From contig MNCI01001310.1 of assembly GCA_015680685.1 (NCBI GenBank), positions 634,914 through 698,913 of the forward strand: DNA of 64,000 nucleotides, in the 5' to 3' direction. Both the position numbers and the translations under genes were made by a program. The notes beneath the pieces are model-generated. The model searched no databases and was not told the DNA's origin. It saw only the letters and a list, made by a program, of their open reading frames with translations. Of the stretch, positions 24,401 to 39,400 are shown in pieces; within the stretch, counting starts at the first letter, position 1, and each line of letters starts with the position of its first letter. This stretch comes from Gnetum montanum. Lineage: Eukaryota > Streptophyta > Gnetopsida > Gnetales > Gnetaceae.

Positions 24401-27400
24401 TATTGTTTTAATAGTCAAAGGCCATTTTTCACCAAAATCTTTGGGTTCTTGGTCCTCCACAAAGCTTTGCCAAATAGTAATACCCATTCATAGGGAGCAA
24501 GAGCTAGCACCTGAAGCGCCCCAGAAAGAAAGCTAGTTGAAGGAAGAAAATGCCCAGGTGGCTTTCTTTCTACAACAATCAAACTAACATTAACCTATAA
24601 AATTAAAACGAAATCAACAACGCTTGGATCTAGCTCTAAAATAGGTCAATCAATATTAATTTTAAGAATTAAGAGATAATTTTATAAAGAAATGGCCATA
24701 TTAAAATATTTGTGCAAGATTCATTAGATTAAAAAAAAATTCAAACTTTTTCTTTATTCAACATCAAAGGAAATATCTAATTAGGATCATTTACACATTT
24801 GTAAACCAAAGAAATGACCACAAAAGTAGATAAATTAATAATCTCAGATTTGTTCAATCACATAATAATATTTTATAATTTCTAGCAACACACAAAACAA
24901 AATTATTTGAATTTAACTTCTGTAACCATTTTACCTTTAATCATTTAATCAGGAAATTCATATGTTCAATAGCAAAGAATAAATATATCACAACCATAAA
25001 TTAACATTCTAAGTTTTCCTCCACTCCATCAACTTATAGAAAGATATCAAAATCAGACTTGAGAAGGTATAAGAAAAAAAGTATAATTCAAGATTCAGAT
25101 TCAAGATTTATGCATTCAATTCATCAACCAAATTCTAAGCAAAACTCAAAGAATTCAACAATTTTAAAACATTCACAATTATCCATGGGCCCAAGGATAC
25201 TCTCAGTTTTTGTTGGTGGTACCAATCCTCATATTAGAGATCCTTGGCCCTTGTTGGCAATATTTTGGCAAAAATGCCCCAAATTGTTATGGGTGTTTTT
25301 GAATCGTTATAGAAACAACTCTCATCCAAGTCATTTATGTGTGAGAGTGTAGAGGATGGGTGGAGAGATCCAAAAAAAGTAATAAAGGTTTCAACAATCT
25401 AAGCTTACAACAACATTCTTGATAATTTCATATAAGCATTGTAAAGGTGGTTAGGCAAGTAAGAAGAGAGAAGCTTGAGAAAATTAGCCATTGCTGGCCA
25501 TTATCAAACATAACATAGATGGATCATTTTACCTCCTTGCTTAGATATCTTGCTTACTAGGAGGAATTACCAAAATATTGGATTGCTATGTAGCTCTTGT
25601 TTTCTTTCTCCTTGCTATCTCCTATAGCAACTGCAGTCTTCTCTCCCTTCCCAGCCACACTCCTTGTTGCTGTATCCTGCCTTTTTTTTTGTTTTGCTCA
25701 GCTACTTTTGCCTTGTGTGTTTTTTTCCTCTTATCCTCTCCCTATTTGTAGGTGGAATAAGGGATAATGGATGGTTTCTTGTAACTCACTTCTTTGGAAC
25801 TGTTTGTATTCTTTTCTTTCTTTTTAAAGTTCTCTCTCTCTTTTTTTTCAGTAGTGAGTCATGAGTTCAATTCTCTTCATGATCACTATAAAAAAAATCA
25901 ATAAAATATGTATATTCACAGGTTGTAGGTTCAATTCCTAAATCAACAATTTTTGATATTTTAGAATTCAGATTTTGTTAGATCTCAGGTTCAATTCTTC
26001 TTGATAATTAGAAAACATTTCATCATAATATCTATCTCTTTATCATTTAGAATTGTCATAAGATGCAAGGAAAGAGTTTTCAAGATAGATTCATGATAAG
26101 GTTAGTTCAGGATACACAATCAAATAAAGCACCTTCTTTTTCAGGTCATCTATGATGTGAATTTTCCCACTGTCTTACAAGCCTTGAAAGGTCATCATGT
26201 GACCTTTCTACAGCCATGGAGAGGGTACTTATACTCTACTATTTTAAACTAAAAAGAGCAATGCATCACATTTAGATAAAATAAAAAAATAAAAAAAAAT
26301 AAAATATAAAGCTATGGTATTTGCACACAATATTTTTGATTCATGGGTTAGGTTCCTCCAACTTGATTCATAGGTGAAGTTCCTCAATATGAGCATTCTT
26401 TTGCATCTCAACATACCTGTTTTAACTCTTGAGGCACACCTTAGAGTATTGTCCTCTATTTTTCTTTTGTTTCTCAGCATCTTTGTTGAAATAGAACAGA
26501 AAATATTTTGTTTTCCCATATATTTATTATTCTTATTATGTTAAAACATTTCCAGCATGTATTTTAAAGCATATTTCTTATGCATAAAGTATTTAAACAT
26601 TTAATCATAATACATATAAAATTTTGGGCAACAAATTTATTATTATTCCAATTAGCCATTGCCACCATAGTCTAAACAAAGCACACACACAAGTTGTCAA
26701 TAAAATATGCACACAAACACACAAAATGACTATTACAATCATTAACGCAAAAACTCAAGGAGAAGTGGTTCATTACAAATGGCCTCAACCAAGGCTTGTC
26801 CAACTAGGTACGTTTGAAATGAAAGGGCCGGGGAGCCTGACCCCGATCAGACCGAAATAGGCATAAAATGGATCTATGATCTGATGCTTGTCTCTCTTTC
26901 CCTTGGGCATGAATGTCAAACTCTAGCATAAGACGTGTACTGACCTAGACCCACTCTATTTGAGATTGGACGTGGTCAGGCCCCCTTCTCTGATTGCTCC
27001 AGGTATATTTGCATCTTGCAACCTCTAGGTCCACAAGATCATAATCCTAGATGAAGCCTGCACAGTCCATGGCCCCTAGGGGATTTGCACTATCCCCCCC
27101 TTATTTTTTCCTTAGTAATGTAAATGCTGGTTAAAATCCCCAATGAGCATCCACTTGGCATTGTCGGGGATTAAACAAGCAACCCACCTCAACTCTTGCA
27201 CATGTACCTCCCAGTTTTGTGCCCTGTAGATATTTGTTTGCTAGAAGTCCTCCAGGAGCACGTGGATAGTTTGACTCCAATGTGACTTGTCCACCAATCT
27301 AATTGGGACCTTAGCCAAAACTGCTAAACCTCTTGCATGGCCCTTGCATGGTATCATTTGTAGGTGCCATTTGTCCCATTGCAGCAGTCTCCTCTCTGAC

Positions 27401-30400
27401 GCCTGTAGTTTTGTCTCTTGTAAACATACCACGTCACATCCCTCCTCCCTAACAATCATTCTCAGGGTATTTCGTTTGTACGGGGTACCTTGTCCCCTAC
27501 AGTTCCAAGGTAGGACTTTCATGGGGAGATAGACATATGTTTGTGGTACACCTCGTTGAGTGTCTATTGCACTCCCAAATCAACGTCCAACTGTGTAGAT
27601 TTCTTTTGCATTGCGACGTTTCAAGGTGACCAACCTTGCCCCCAAACGGGGTAACCAATGTGGAATACTTGTGATTGTTAAGATCAATGAAGCAACATTA
27701 TTAAGGGCCCATTACATACATGGAATAAATTGCTTTATTGTACCAACCCATTTCTAATATTGATTTTGCAGCTTTTAATCTTACTGGTTTAAAAATGATC
27801 GAAGATGATTTGAAGAAACTACAAGTAAACAAATATCTAGCTCTTTATAGAAGTGAATGGTGAAAAAGAACTCATGTAGCCAACCCCATTTTTTTGGGAC
27901 AAGGCTAAGATGATGATGATGATTTTCTTTCCCAGCTATTTTTCCCGATCACCACAAACTCTAGTTTTATTTCAATCCTTTCAAGAATCCAGTGATTTTT
28001 TTTCCTTCCAAAAATTAAAGAGTACCTATGGCTAGCAATGCACTCCAAATTTTATTGGATCTTGTGTTCAGCCAATTTGTGTCCAAAAGAATTTTCTTTA
28101 TAAATATAACTTCATTACTATATTTCTATAAATAGCATATTGGTTAAAGTTATAGATCATACTTCTGTGCCTTGGTCTTGAACTCCACTTAGAAGTCCAG
28201 GCTGCCTTGTCATAGATTATAGCAATGCAATAACCATCATGAGGAAAATTGAAATCAGAGTTCATCCAACAAATCTTTGCTAAGCTTCTTCCCCTTTGCA
28301 CAAGTCCTTCAAAAGTCTTTCAGTTTCTTTTATTTCAGGTTTGAAAGATTACATGTGCTAGCAGAGCACTCCAAATTTTATTAATGTGTTGAGTTCCACT
28401 GATCCAAGTATAAGTTGCTACAAGATCTATATATTTTGTCATAATAAAATGCTGATTTGTAGCTTTCTAAAATTTGTTCCAAATATAGGTAATTGTAGGG
28501 TAGTGTAAAAATATATGATTACCATCTTTAGAAGCATTGACATTAGAAAATTTCGACAATAGATAATTTGTTGGTAGCGCAAAACATAATCTCTCCATTT
28601 CTAGCTTTCTATTTAATTAAATATCCTACAGATTCAATCATCATAGTAGAAAGAAAGGTGATATACAGTCTCCTTGTCTTTAATCCATTGCTGCTATGAA
28701 ATCTTTCTTGTGCTTCCGTATTAATGAACATTAAAAATGTGTTAAAATGAAGCCAGATCTTTGTACTTTGAAAAGTTCTTGCAACAGAAAGTTCTCAATC
28801 CTTCTAATACTTAAAGTTATTTTTGTAATGTTATCTTTATGATGTAAAGAGGAAGCTAGAATGTTCTAGATAAATCTGAAACAATAATTTTAGAAAGTTC
28901 TAGTGGGTTGTAGAAACCCTTTTGGGAGGGTTATAAAGGAAGATTGGTTGTATGTGTTTGGTATGCTTGTTGGGGGTTGGATGACTAATGTACATGGAGA
29001 TTGGTTTGCCTTGGTTTGCTTTATTACAAGAGCTTTACACTACTTTGTTGTGGTTTTTCCTTTGTGGGGGTTCCACATAAATCTTGGTGTGTTGTTTCTC
29101 ATTTTATGCTTTTCAATTTTCTTTTTAGAACTTTATTTAGCAGTATTTTACAAGACCCAATATCAAAGTGGTAATTAAGAAGCAATAGAGCATTAAGCAT
29201 AGATAGGCCAGTACATGTACAAACTAGGGTGTTTGGAAGATTTTGAAGGACATTCTTTGCCAAAAGGAGTGTGCTATTGTATTGCAAATAAAGGATGAGT
29301 CAAAGGTTGCTTCAGGGTTGTTTGATGCAGATTGGCTCAAGAAGAATTTGGATGGAGAATACAAAAGACTTGATAAAAAATGTTTTCTTTGATAAGGCCA
29401 TGTTTGGGCAATGGAATTTTTCAGTCTCAAAGTTTAGTTTATTCAACACATGAACTTTGGCATATTTTGAAGCAATGATATGATTAGCCAACAAGTGTGA
29501 ATTAGTATTATAGGGTTTTTAAGATGAAAATGAAGGCATATGGCTGTAGGCCCATTTGGATTAAATGTATGGTTTATTTGTGTAGTTAGACAATCTAAAC
29601 GTAACATTTGAAGAAAATTTTAAGGGTTATTGTAGTTCTTAGTTATCTAATAGATTCATGGAAGACAATTTGTATGGCATTGATGATAGCTTCCAATAGC
29701 ATGTCGAGTTTGAATTTAGTTATCTAGAAGTTGTTAGATGCAAATAAATCTAGGGTTATTGAATTTGTAGTGCCCCACATTTGCACATGTGACCGTAGTA
29801 CTTTATTAGATACTTAGAATTAAATTAGCTTATAAACATTTTTGGTATATTTGCCTAATACATCTAAGTAATATGAATATTTTTGTTTGGATGACATAAG
29901 TAAGCTCACGATTTACTTCTAATTGCTTTTTGATTATTTATTATTTCAAGTTATATATAGATACTTGTCGACAAAAGAGCATGACAAAGTTTAACATTAT
30001 TTTAGAATTAATGCTTTTGGATCCATGGTTTATTTTGACTTTTAGTTAGAATAATTTTAATGTTAAAAAAATTATTTTTAATCACTTGTGCTATGAATTG
30101 TGTAAAATAAGATGAAATGAATTTTATCATCGACAATGTGCTTCATATTGATGGCTGAAAAAGAGGCAAAGGACTCATTGAGAGTCTCTTAAGTGTTCTC
30201 ATTTTCACTCCCATGCTCTCTTGAGTGATGCATTCTCACACAACCACTCCCATGTGACCCTCTTGAATGATGTCATTCTCACACAACCACTCCCATGTGA
30301 CTATCTTGAGTGTTGTCACTTTCACCTAAGCACTACCATTTGACTTTCTTGAATGTTGTTGTAACCCACCCTATGTGATTTGTGAGTGTTGTCACTTTTA

Positions 30401-33400
30401 CAACCACTCCTATGTGACTTTCTTGAGTGTTGTCACTCTCACCTCAACTAGTCCCTCATGAGAGCTTGTTTATCAAAGATGCCATGAATTAAAAGAAAAG
30501 ATAGTTGGTGAGTGGGTCTATTAGGTAGACTTTTGCGTCCAAGCCATATAGTGTCCTTCATCCTATAAATAGAAGGGTGGGTTTGCTCTCAAACACACCT
30601 TTGCCTAAGAGAAGGGGACATTTGCCCAAAGAGAAGGAGACTATGCTAATTTGAGGTGTGAGGAATTGAGGAGGGAAGGAAAGTGGTTGTTTCTTACTTG
30701 TTCTCAGCCATTTCTTGGATTTTCTTGAGTGTTCTTGTAGGCTCTTGGGAGGTTGATTTTGCTGTTGCTGTTGGAGGCTTTTGTGACTGATTATTGGGGA
30801 TTGTTTTCTTTAATTTTGTGAGAGGATTTTGGCAGCACCTTGGACTTGCAATTTGAAGTTGATTTCTTGAGGCTACCTTTTGGTCAACAACCCAAGCTTG
30901 AGGTACTTTTACCCTCCCCAAGTTCCTAACACTCAACTCTAGATGTGTGTATTCAAATTCTTTGGTAGAAAGAAAGTTTTAACAATTGTTTGAGGTGGTA
31001 TTGGCTAAAACAAGTGAATCATTTCATGAGGGCATGTGGGATTTTCTTGGAAGTTTGCAAGTAATGCATAAGGTCTTTCATAAGTCTTGGATTTGATTTT
31101 TGGTATGCATGTTTTGGGCTTATGAGCAAGCATTTTCCTTTGGATCATGTGCACTTGGTATTTAATGTTTTCATGATCATTATAAAGGAATGCCCCCCAT
31201 CAATCTATCCAAGGCTGGTGATCTCTTGTGTGGGCTACAAAGGCTTACTTCTTGGAGGTGCTTGATGGTGTTAGCCCCCACCATTTTATCCAACCGTGTT
31301 CTTCTTATGCGGGTTACAAGATGCTGTAGGGTTGGAGGGACTTGGTGTGCAACAGTTGGATGGCCAAAGGGACCATTGTGTACTCATTTGAAAATAAAAG
31401 AAAATAAATGCATATTGATGATTTTTGATGTCTTTGTGAAGTGCACATGTACTATTTTGAGGAGCATTTTTGGGTCAGTTTTTGAAAGGTTGCCAAGAGA
31501 GCTGTCATGTTGCAGTCCATTATTGAATGGTTCTTTGTGCAAGCCCACATTTCTCTCAATACGAAAACATGAGAGGCTGGAAAAATTTACTAATGAAGAT
31601 CAGAAAAGTTTGACACTGTTAATCCATCATGGTTATTAAGCTGGGTTGGAAATAAGCAATTCACCCAAATTAATGTCTAGTATTTAGATGAATGATGACC
31701 GGTGTCTTCAAGTTGGATGGCTCTTAATGTGGGAATTGAATGCCACATGGCATAGGTAAAGTTCTTGAAACAAACCTATATAGATGGAATGATTTGGTTT
31801 GGCTGAAACATAGTGGAGGATTAGGAATAAATCCAACCACATCTGTTGGTGTTGCTTATAAATTGAAATTTGGAAACAAGTGAGTTACATAATTGTTTGA
31901 TGTTTTCTAGTTTCCCAAGTGATGGAAAGTGTTAGCCATGACCTTGACAAAGGTATTAGAGAAAGCTACCTATTTTATGGATTTAATTGAGATACAATTG
32001 AATACTCTTTGTTTTGGGAGATCAGCTAGGCATTTGAAAATAACAAAACATTATGAATTCAAAATCATTGGTTGTATTCATTGTTAGATATCATAGAGCT
32101 AATAAGCACACGATGTAGCAATTCTTAGGTTTATGAAAAGTGGCAAGGTTTTTCAACAAAAATGTAAGCTAGGACGGGAAGGAGGTATGTAGGCCTTGTA
32201 GTCAACCCATCATTATATGTGTCACATCCTTAATAGTTGCTAGTGTAATTATAGCCCTAGCCACACATACATATACTTTAAACTGAAAAAAAAAATTGCA
32301 CTGAATTTTAGAGGGTGATTACTAGGGGTCCTACAGAATTTGTTGGAGATGCCCTAGTTGTTTGAAAGGATGATCTCAAATTAGATATGAAATATGCGGT
32401 CGAAGCAGAATCAGAGGAACTTCCAAAAGCATAGGCATGGAGTGTTGGTTTTGTTAGAAGGACCATTTGAAAAAGGAAATGGCTATAAAAGGTTGAAGGA
32501 GCAAAATGAGAAAGAGGTTGTGAAAAAAAAAAAAAAAAAGAAGCTTGAAGAGTCAAATGAACCAAAAGAGCATGTTGGATTGATGTTTGCCTACTTAGGT
32601 CTATCAAGAAATTTATCCAAAAATTTTGAAAATGTCTGGATTTTGAATAATGGTACTCATTTTCATATACATTTAAATCATAGCGATTTTGGTTCATATA
32701 ATGAATATTTGTTAGACATTGTTCGTGTTGCAAAGAAGAGGGAGCTTCAAGTTTGTGGTATTGGAACTGTTGTGATAAAACAATAGGATAGACAATATAT
32801 TAACATTAGAGATGTTTGTATCTTTTAGAACTTACAAAAAACTTGGTGTCTGTCAAGCAACTTAATGGGGTTGATTATAGGTTTTTTCCCCTAATTGTAC
32901 ATGGAAGATCAACAAAGAAGCAAGAAATCCCATTGAATGGAGCAAAGTAGGGTTCCTTTTACATTTTTCATGTTGGTGTCAAGAAACTTAGGGAGCGGTG
33001 TTGCTGCTGCTGTAATAGAAAATGTTAATTTATAGCATAGATGCTTAGGACATATTGTTGCAACAATGTGAATTATATCATAATTGACCTAATATAGCTT
33101 ATGTTTTTCTTGGTGTTGTAAGTAGATTCATGAGTAATCTACGTGGTCATAGTGAAACAGATTTTGTGACATTTAAAGGAAACTCAATCTTACAAGCTAT
33201 AGTTTGAAGGAGCAGATAATTAGGTAACAGGTTTTTTTGATGTAAATTTTTCTCCTATTTGGGAATTATTAAACATAAAAGCTATCATGTGTTTTTTGAC
33301 AGTCAATGCAATATCTTTGGCAAAAAATCCAGCTTATCATGGAAGGATCAAATAGGTCGATGTAACGTATCATTTGACTTTAAACATAATTTTATAAAGA

Positions 33401-36400
33401 ACATTGCACAAACTTATAGGATTAAAGTTTGAAATGTATAAAGCATCTTGCTTCATTGAAATTAAAGGAATCCATGTAGAATTAAGAGATTTCAGTAGAT
33501 GTCTAGATCTCCATAATTCATGTACCATATTGTAAATACATGTTCAATAATATTTAAAGATTTTTTATGAAAATCCACTGGAAAACTGTCAAGACTTAGT
33601 GATTTATTAGTTTTCATCATGAAAACCACTTTCTAAATTTCTTCATTCATTACAAGATTATTCAAAAATGTTATATTAGCCACTGTGAGCTTAGTTTCAA
33701 CACAGTCAAGTACTTTATTTCATTATGTTTCATTTGGAGTGGCTCAAGATGAAAATAAATCTTTAAAATATTTAACAGCAATTTTACTAAATTTTATTTT
33801 GACCTTTGGTATTTCTCCATATTCATTAATCACTTATATAATATTATTATGAGCATGATGCTTGGATGCTACTATGAAATAATTTAGAATTAGTATCTCC
33901 CTTCTTAATCCATTGAATTCTAGATCTTTTTTTAAGATCATTTTCTTTACACTGATGATTAATTCCTATGGCTTCTTGAATATCATGAATATTTTTCTGC
34001 ATTTTCTTCTCTCACTTTTGGCTAATTAACATGTGAGCATTATGCCAAAATTTAATTTCAGTTTTAACGATCTTTAGTTTCTGTAAACAGATAAATTCTT
34101 TGTAACTAAGGGCATTGGTGCTGCACTAGTTTGCTTTATGATTGTACGTTTCTTTCATGTTAAACTTGCCATTATTCCGTCTAAATATTCTTTTTTTTTA
34201 TGTAGCTTCATGTTATCATAGAATAAAATAAGCCATGATCTGAACTTCTTATCAATTTTTCACCTTGAACTTGGGAAAAAATTTCAAAACATTCAACATT
34301 ATCTCATGAATTGGTTGATTTTAGAAAAAAATAAATTATCATCCTGTAATTGATTACTCCAATCATAGTCACAATCTTTAATAGGAATATCTACTAGACT
34401 AAGATTATTCATAAATTTCTGAAGTAGTTCTATAGTTTTAGACTTTTAGTATACCAATGTTTCCCATCTTTCTTTTCGTGTTTTTGAAGTATAGTATTAA
34501 AATATCCTTTAATTAAAACAGGACATCTAAGTTGACATATTTGATTTTGAAAATCATTATAGAATTTCTTCTTTTTTGAAAAATTTGAAAGTACATAAAC
34601 CTCAATCATGTAAAAAACTAATTATCCATTTAAGATTTGAACAATGTTATTTAAATTATTCCAAATTAGTATCATACTTCAATCACCTTTAACCAATATT
34701 CAAAGATCTCTTGAATGACAGTTTGCCTTTATTATGATAGAGTTAAAATCCAAATGTTTATCAATTATATCTTGACTATATTGAACATTGCACTTACATT
34801 TAGAGATAAATGACACATTAGGTTTTAATATATGACACCTTTCCATCAGGGGCTCCATTCTCAAGTTTTTTTTTAATCTTTTTCATTCAACCCCTTGAAT
34901 TCTGTGCAATGATCTTCATTTAGATGCGTAGGAGTTAGCTGCTATGTGGGGTTTTAGATTTTCAAGTGAGCCAAGAGTTTTTATATCTTGAATAGTTTTT
35001 CCTTGGTTCATGTTGCTTTGGTCCATGTCGTATATTTGCCCGTCCAACTTTAGGAATAAACTGCTTTGTAGAACCAGAACTCTCTGTTAAACATGGTAAA
35101 TCAACACCTGGTACATCTTCACTAAATTAATATTCTTTGTTGTCAGACAATTCATTTTTGTATTTATCAAGAGTTTTAAAGACGGTGGCTTTCTGGTGTT
35201 TGAAGCAGACTATTATACCAAAGGCATTGCAGCTAGTAGCAATGGGGCTTCGCATGTTTTCTTTGAGTCCTGCCCTCACAGTTACCATAATGTTGGTGAG
35301 ATCCTAGTTAAAAATTTGAATACAAAATTTATTCAGATTCAGCCTTACACATGTAGCTTTAAATATGGCTGGGTTAAGATTTCTCAGAATTCCCTTTTTT
35401 TCTGGTAACAGATTTTTCCATGCATTTCCTTAGCAATTGCAAATCTTGGTGAAAAGTTGCGTCACGTATCTAGAATGGCAGAGGAAAGTATTGCAGCCCT
35501 TTCCTCGTATTTGAATGAGGTAATTACTATTTTTTTTAAAATTTAAAATGATTTTGCAAGAGAATTTTTAACGACTCTTATTGGTTTTATAAACCTATTG
35601 GGATTTTGGTTAACGGTTGGCAGTTTTCCACGGTTTAAAGAAAATATTTAGGACTTCTATGACACTACATGGGATGAAATAGTACCAAAATGACTTTTAA
35701 CATTTTTTTTCTTGAACAAGTAAAAAGAGATTATGCAATTAAAATAAAATTTGAAATACAATAAGAAACTGAGTTTTAACAGTGCAGATAAAAAATGTGT
35801 AGCAAAAAATCATTCTTCATCATGAGAATTCAAATAACACAACTTCAAAAGTCTTTCCATATGTCATCTACACCTACTGTAGGCATTTGAGAGGTTTTAT
35901 TTTACTCTCTTGTGGTTACAAAGATTAATTTTCATACTTATACAAAGTCATAACTTGTATTCTTCAGTGGACTTTATTTTATATATTGTTTATGAGACTT
36001 TTGATGTAACAACCCGTAGGACCGCTAATAACCACCCTCTAAAAATTAGTAAATTTTTTTTTCTTTTCCAATCCTCTAAAAACATGGGATTATACTTACA
36101 TTAGCAACTAATAAGGATGTCAATCATGATGATGGGATGATTATAGGGCCTACATACCTCATTCCCTCATTAGACTTAACAAATTGTTGATATGATGAGG
36201 CCTTGCCACTTCTCATAATCCTAAGGATTGATGCATCTATTGTATATAATCAGTCTTTAGTAGTGTTATGATACCTTAAAAACTAGCTTTGTCCAAGGTG
36301 ATTGCTAACACTCTACATCACTTGTGAAGCTAGATAACATCAAACATTTGTGTGACTCACTTGTTTTAAGTTTTATTTTACAAGCAGCACCAACGGATGT

Positions 36401-39400
36401 GGTTGGATGTACTCCTAGTCTTCTACTATGTTTCTGCCATACAAGATCATTGAATCTATAATAGGCTTCAAACAATGGTTGGGAATAAAAAATGTATAGG
36501 TTTCAACAACTTTGCCCATGCAATGTGGCGTTGCATTCCCACATTGAGGGCCATCCAACTCAAAAAATTTGATCACCATTTGGTCATGAGTTGGGTTATC
36601 TTCGGGTTTTAAATTACATAAACAATGTTTGACTCAACCATCATTTTTGGACTACACCACGATATACCCCTAGGATAGGTAACTGAGGATCATATGTGTC
36701 GTGGGTGCACATGTATGAAGATATTAAGCCTAAGTAAGCATATGTACAAGTAGGGTTGGATTGTGGTGCTTATTTCCATGTCTAGGGTAGGGTGTATGCA
36801 AAATAAATAAACAATGCAACCCATCCATTCAAGGTATGGGGATGAATATATATTATTATTAAAAATGATTAGGTAATGATCCCTAAAAATACTACATGCT
36901 TTACACAATGCACACCAATCAAATGTATCATCCACCTAATTACTAATTATGATTTTAGGTGAATTGCTTATCCTAGGGCTCAAAGGGCTTCTAATCATAA
37001 TTCATGTGGGTTAATTTTATGGAAAGTAAATAAATAGACATGATCACTCATATTTTTTTTGTTTTGCACAAATAAAACAATATGATTGCTAATAAATAAA
37101 TGGGTTTAGCACAGGGTAGCAAAAATAAATAAACGATATTCACTTTGCATGAAGGGAAAATCTAACTATGACAAAATGTACAAACATTCATGTAATGAAA
37201 CACTTACTCCAAGGAGACCTCCAACCTTCCAAGATGCATCTCAAGTGCATTTTAAATGTCATATAAGAATTAGCTCACATCATACAATGGAGAGATTTAC
37301 AATAGTTAGGGTTTGTGTTTCATAGAACAATTAGCCAATGTTTTTCTGGATTTTCAGACATCCAAAATTGGGCAAAGAAACTCTGAAAGTAGAGCTTAAA
37401 TTTTTATTAATCAGATCTATGTTTAGGGGAGATTGAGGGCTTGAAAATAAATCTAAGATTATAATCCACACAGCTCATGGGAGTTGGGATTTAACAAGGT
37501 TGTGTTTTCTTTTTTTCTGTTTCTTTCTTTAATTCCCTCTTAGCCTAAGGTATCTTTCAGGCTCTACAATATCAGTAATTGGGAGATAGAATCTTGGGAA
37601 AAGATTACCAGCAATAATGATAATAACAGTATCAGTTCCCCTTTTTCTTAATTTTGCAGGTTAAAATAGAGAATAGAAAAACTCTAAATTCCCTTTTTTC
37701 TAAAAAAAAAGAGAAACAAAGGAAGATTTTATGTGATGATTGTCATTTACATTTTTACCATTATCTAAGAAATCAGAAACAGTAAATGCCAGACAATAAC
37801 AAATAGGAAAAAAATGGCAGTCTTTATACTAGCATTGTTAAAGAATCAAAATTCTAATTTTTATGAAATAGAAAACAAACAAAATCTCATGTGCTGATGT
37901 GCAATATGGAAAGAAGAAACAACTATAAAATCTGATATACATTAAGTTTGAACACCATGATGGATTAACATGGTTCCAAGCTTTGACATCTTCCTTAATA
38001 AATTTTCCAGCCTCTCATGCTTTTACATTGAGAGCAATGTAGGCTTGAATAAAGGACCATTTAACAATGATTTTGTACATGACAACTCTCATAGAAACCC
38101 CTCAAAACTGACCCAAAAATCATCAACAAAATAGAACATGTGCACTTAACAAAAGACATAAAAATTCCTCAATATGCATAGCTTTATTTTTAATATTAAA
38201 ATGAGTACCCAATGGACCCTTTGGCCATCTAGCTGTGCTACACCAAGTCTTTCCAACTGTACAACTTCTTGTAGCCCACACAAGAAGAATGTTGGGGTTG
38301 GACAAAATGGTGGGGGCTAACACCATCAAGCACCTTCAAGAATTAAGCCTTTGTACCCCACACAAGAGATCACTAGCCTTGGATAGAATGATAGGGGGCA
38401 TTTCTTTTATAAAACAAAAATGATCACAAAAAGATGAAATACCTAGTGCACATGACACATAAAATGCTAACTCATAAGCCCAAAACATGCATACCAAAAA
38501 TGAAATCCAAGACACACGAGAGACTCCATGCATGATTTAAAACTCACAAGAAATTCCACATGCCCTCATGTAATAATTCTCACTTGTCCAAGCCAATACA
38601 ATTTCAAGCACCTACTAAAAAATTTTGTACAAGGGTTTGAAATACACACCTTTAAAGTTGAACTTAACCAATTTGGGGAGGGAGAAGACACCTCAAAGTT
38701 GGGTTGTTGTCCACAGCCAATAGCCTCAAGAAATCAGCTTCAAATTGCATGTCCAAGGTGTTGCCAAAATCCCCTCACAAAATCAGAGAAAATAGTCCCT
38801 TAGATCAGCTGAACAGTCCCAAAAAGCTTCCTACAGCAGCAGCAAAATCCACCTCCCAACAGCTCACAAGAACACTTAAAACTGCCCAAGAGATAGTTGA
38901 GAACAAGCAAGGAACAATCACTCTTCCTCTCCTTTCCTCAAATCCTCACCCCTCCAACTAGCATAGTCTCCCCTTTCTTGGTCAAAAGTGCAAATGAGAG
39001 CAAACATTCCCTCTACTTATAGGATGGAGGAGATCCTAGGGCTTGGGTGAAGACTTGTGCACAAAAGTATACACAATAGATAAGGAGTGGACAAGCTATT
39101 CTTCAAAAATCCTTTTTTTTATTCATGGCATTATTGCTACTTGACTTGGACAATCAAGCTCTCATGAGGGAGTAGACATGTGAAATTGATGACACTCAAG
39201 AGAGTCACATGGCCCCTATTAAGTGAGTCGTTTGTCCCTTTTCCATCCATTAATATGAAGTGGACAATTTGCACATAAATAAAATGGATATCATCATAAG
39301 TATGTCATGGAGCATACATTACCATCCCACATTGACTTTTCTCATGGCCCTACCTTTTTTGTCTTGTTTTAAGTCACTTTTTAGTTTATATGCTATGAGG

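Larger units (their letters stand above)
20752..27661 (-). mobile_element. L1-type LINE copy 1, 5'-truncated, interrupted
   Basis: The LINE lies between 18-bp target duplications (20734-20751 and 27662-27679). Its 3' end is at the left, with a short T-run on the + strand. Right to left it contains endonuclease (27522-26774), RT (24490-22992), a zf-RVT zinc knuckle plus C-terminal extension (22367-21615), and a 3' tail. Compared with copy 2 at 41715-47704 it lacks almost all of ORF1: only about 140 bp precede the endonuclease start, against about 1.4 kb in copy 2. This is typical 5' truncation. A later insertion (24492-26768) splits it. It is antisense to the host gene. Confidence 0.88.

Noticed and set aside
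30694-30936. antisense frame in the solo LTR, partly shared with 38704-38961
   Set aside because: Similarity follows from the LTR homology. Frames shift between copies and no known domain is present.
31190-31639. 149-codon + strand frame
   Set aside because: Lies inside the solo LTR. The inverted copy near 38000-38420 has the same sequence with broken frames, so there is no selection for protein.
32394-32786. possible host gene of 130 codons
   Set aside because: The WILNNGTHFH block and context identify it as a Copia gag-protease remnant.
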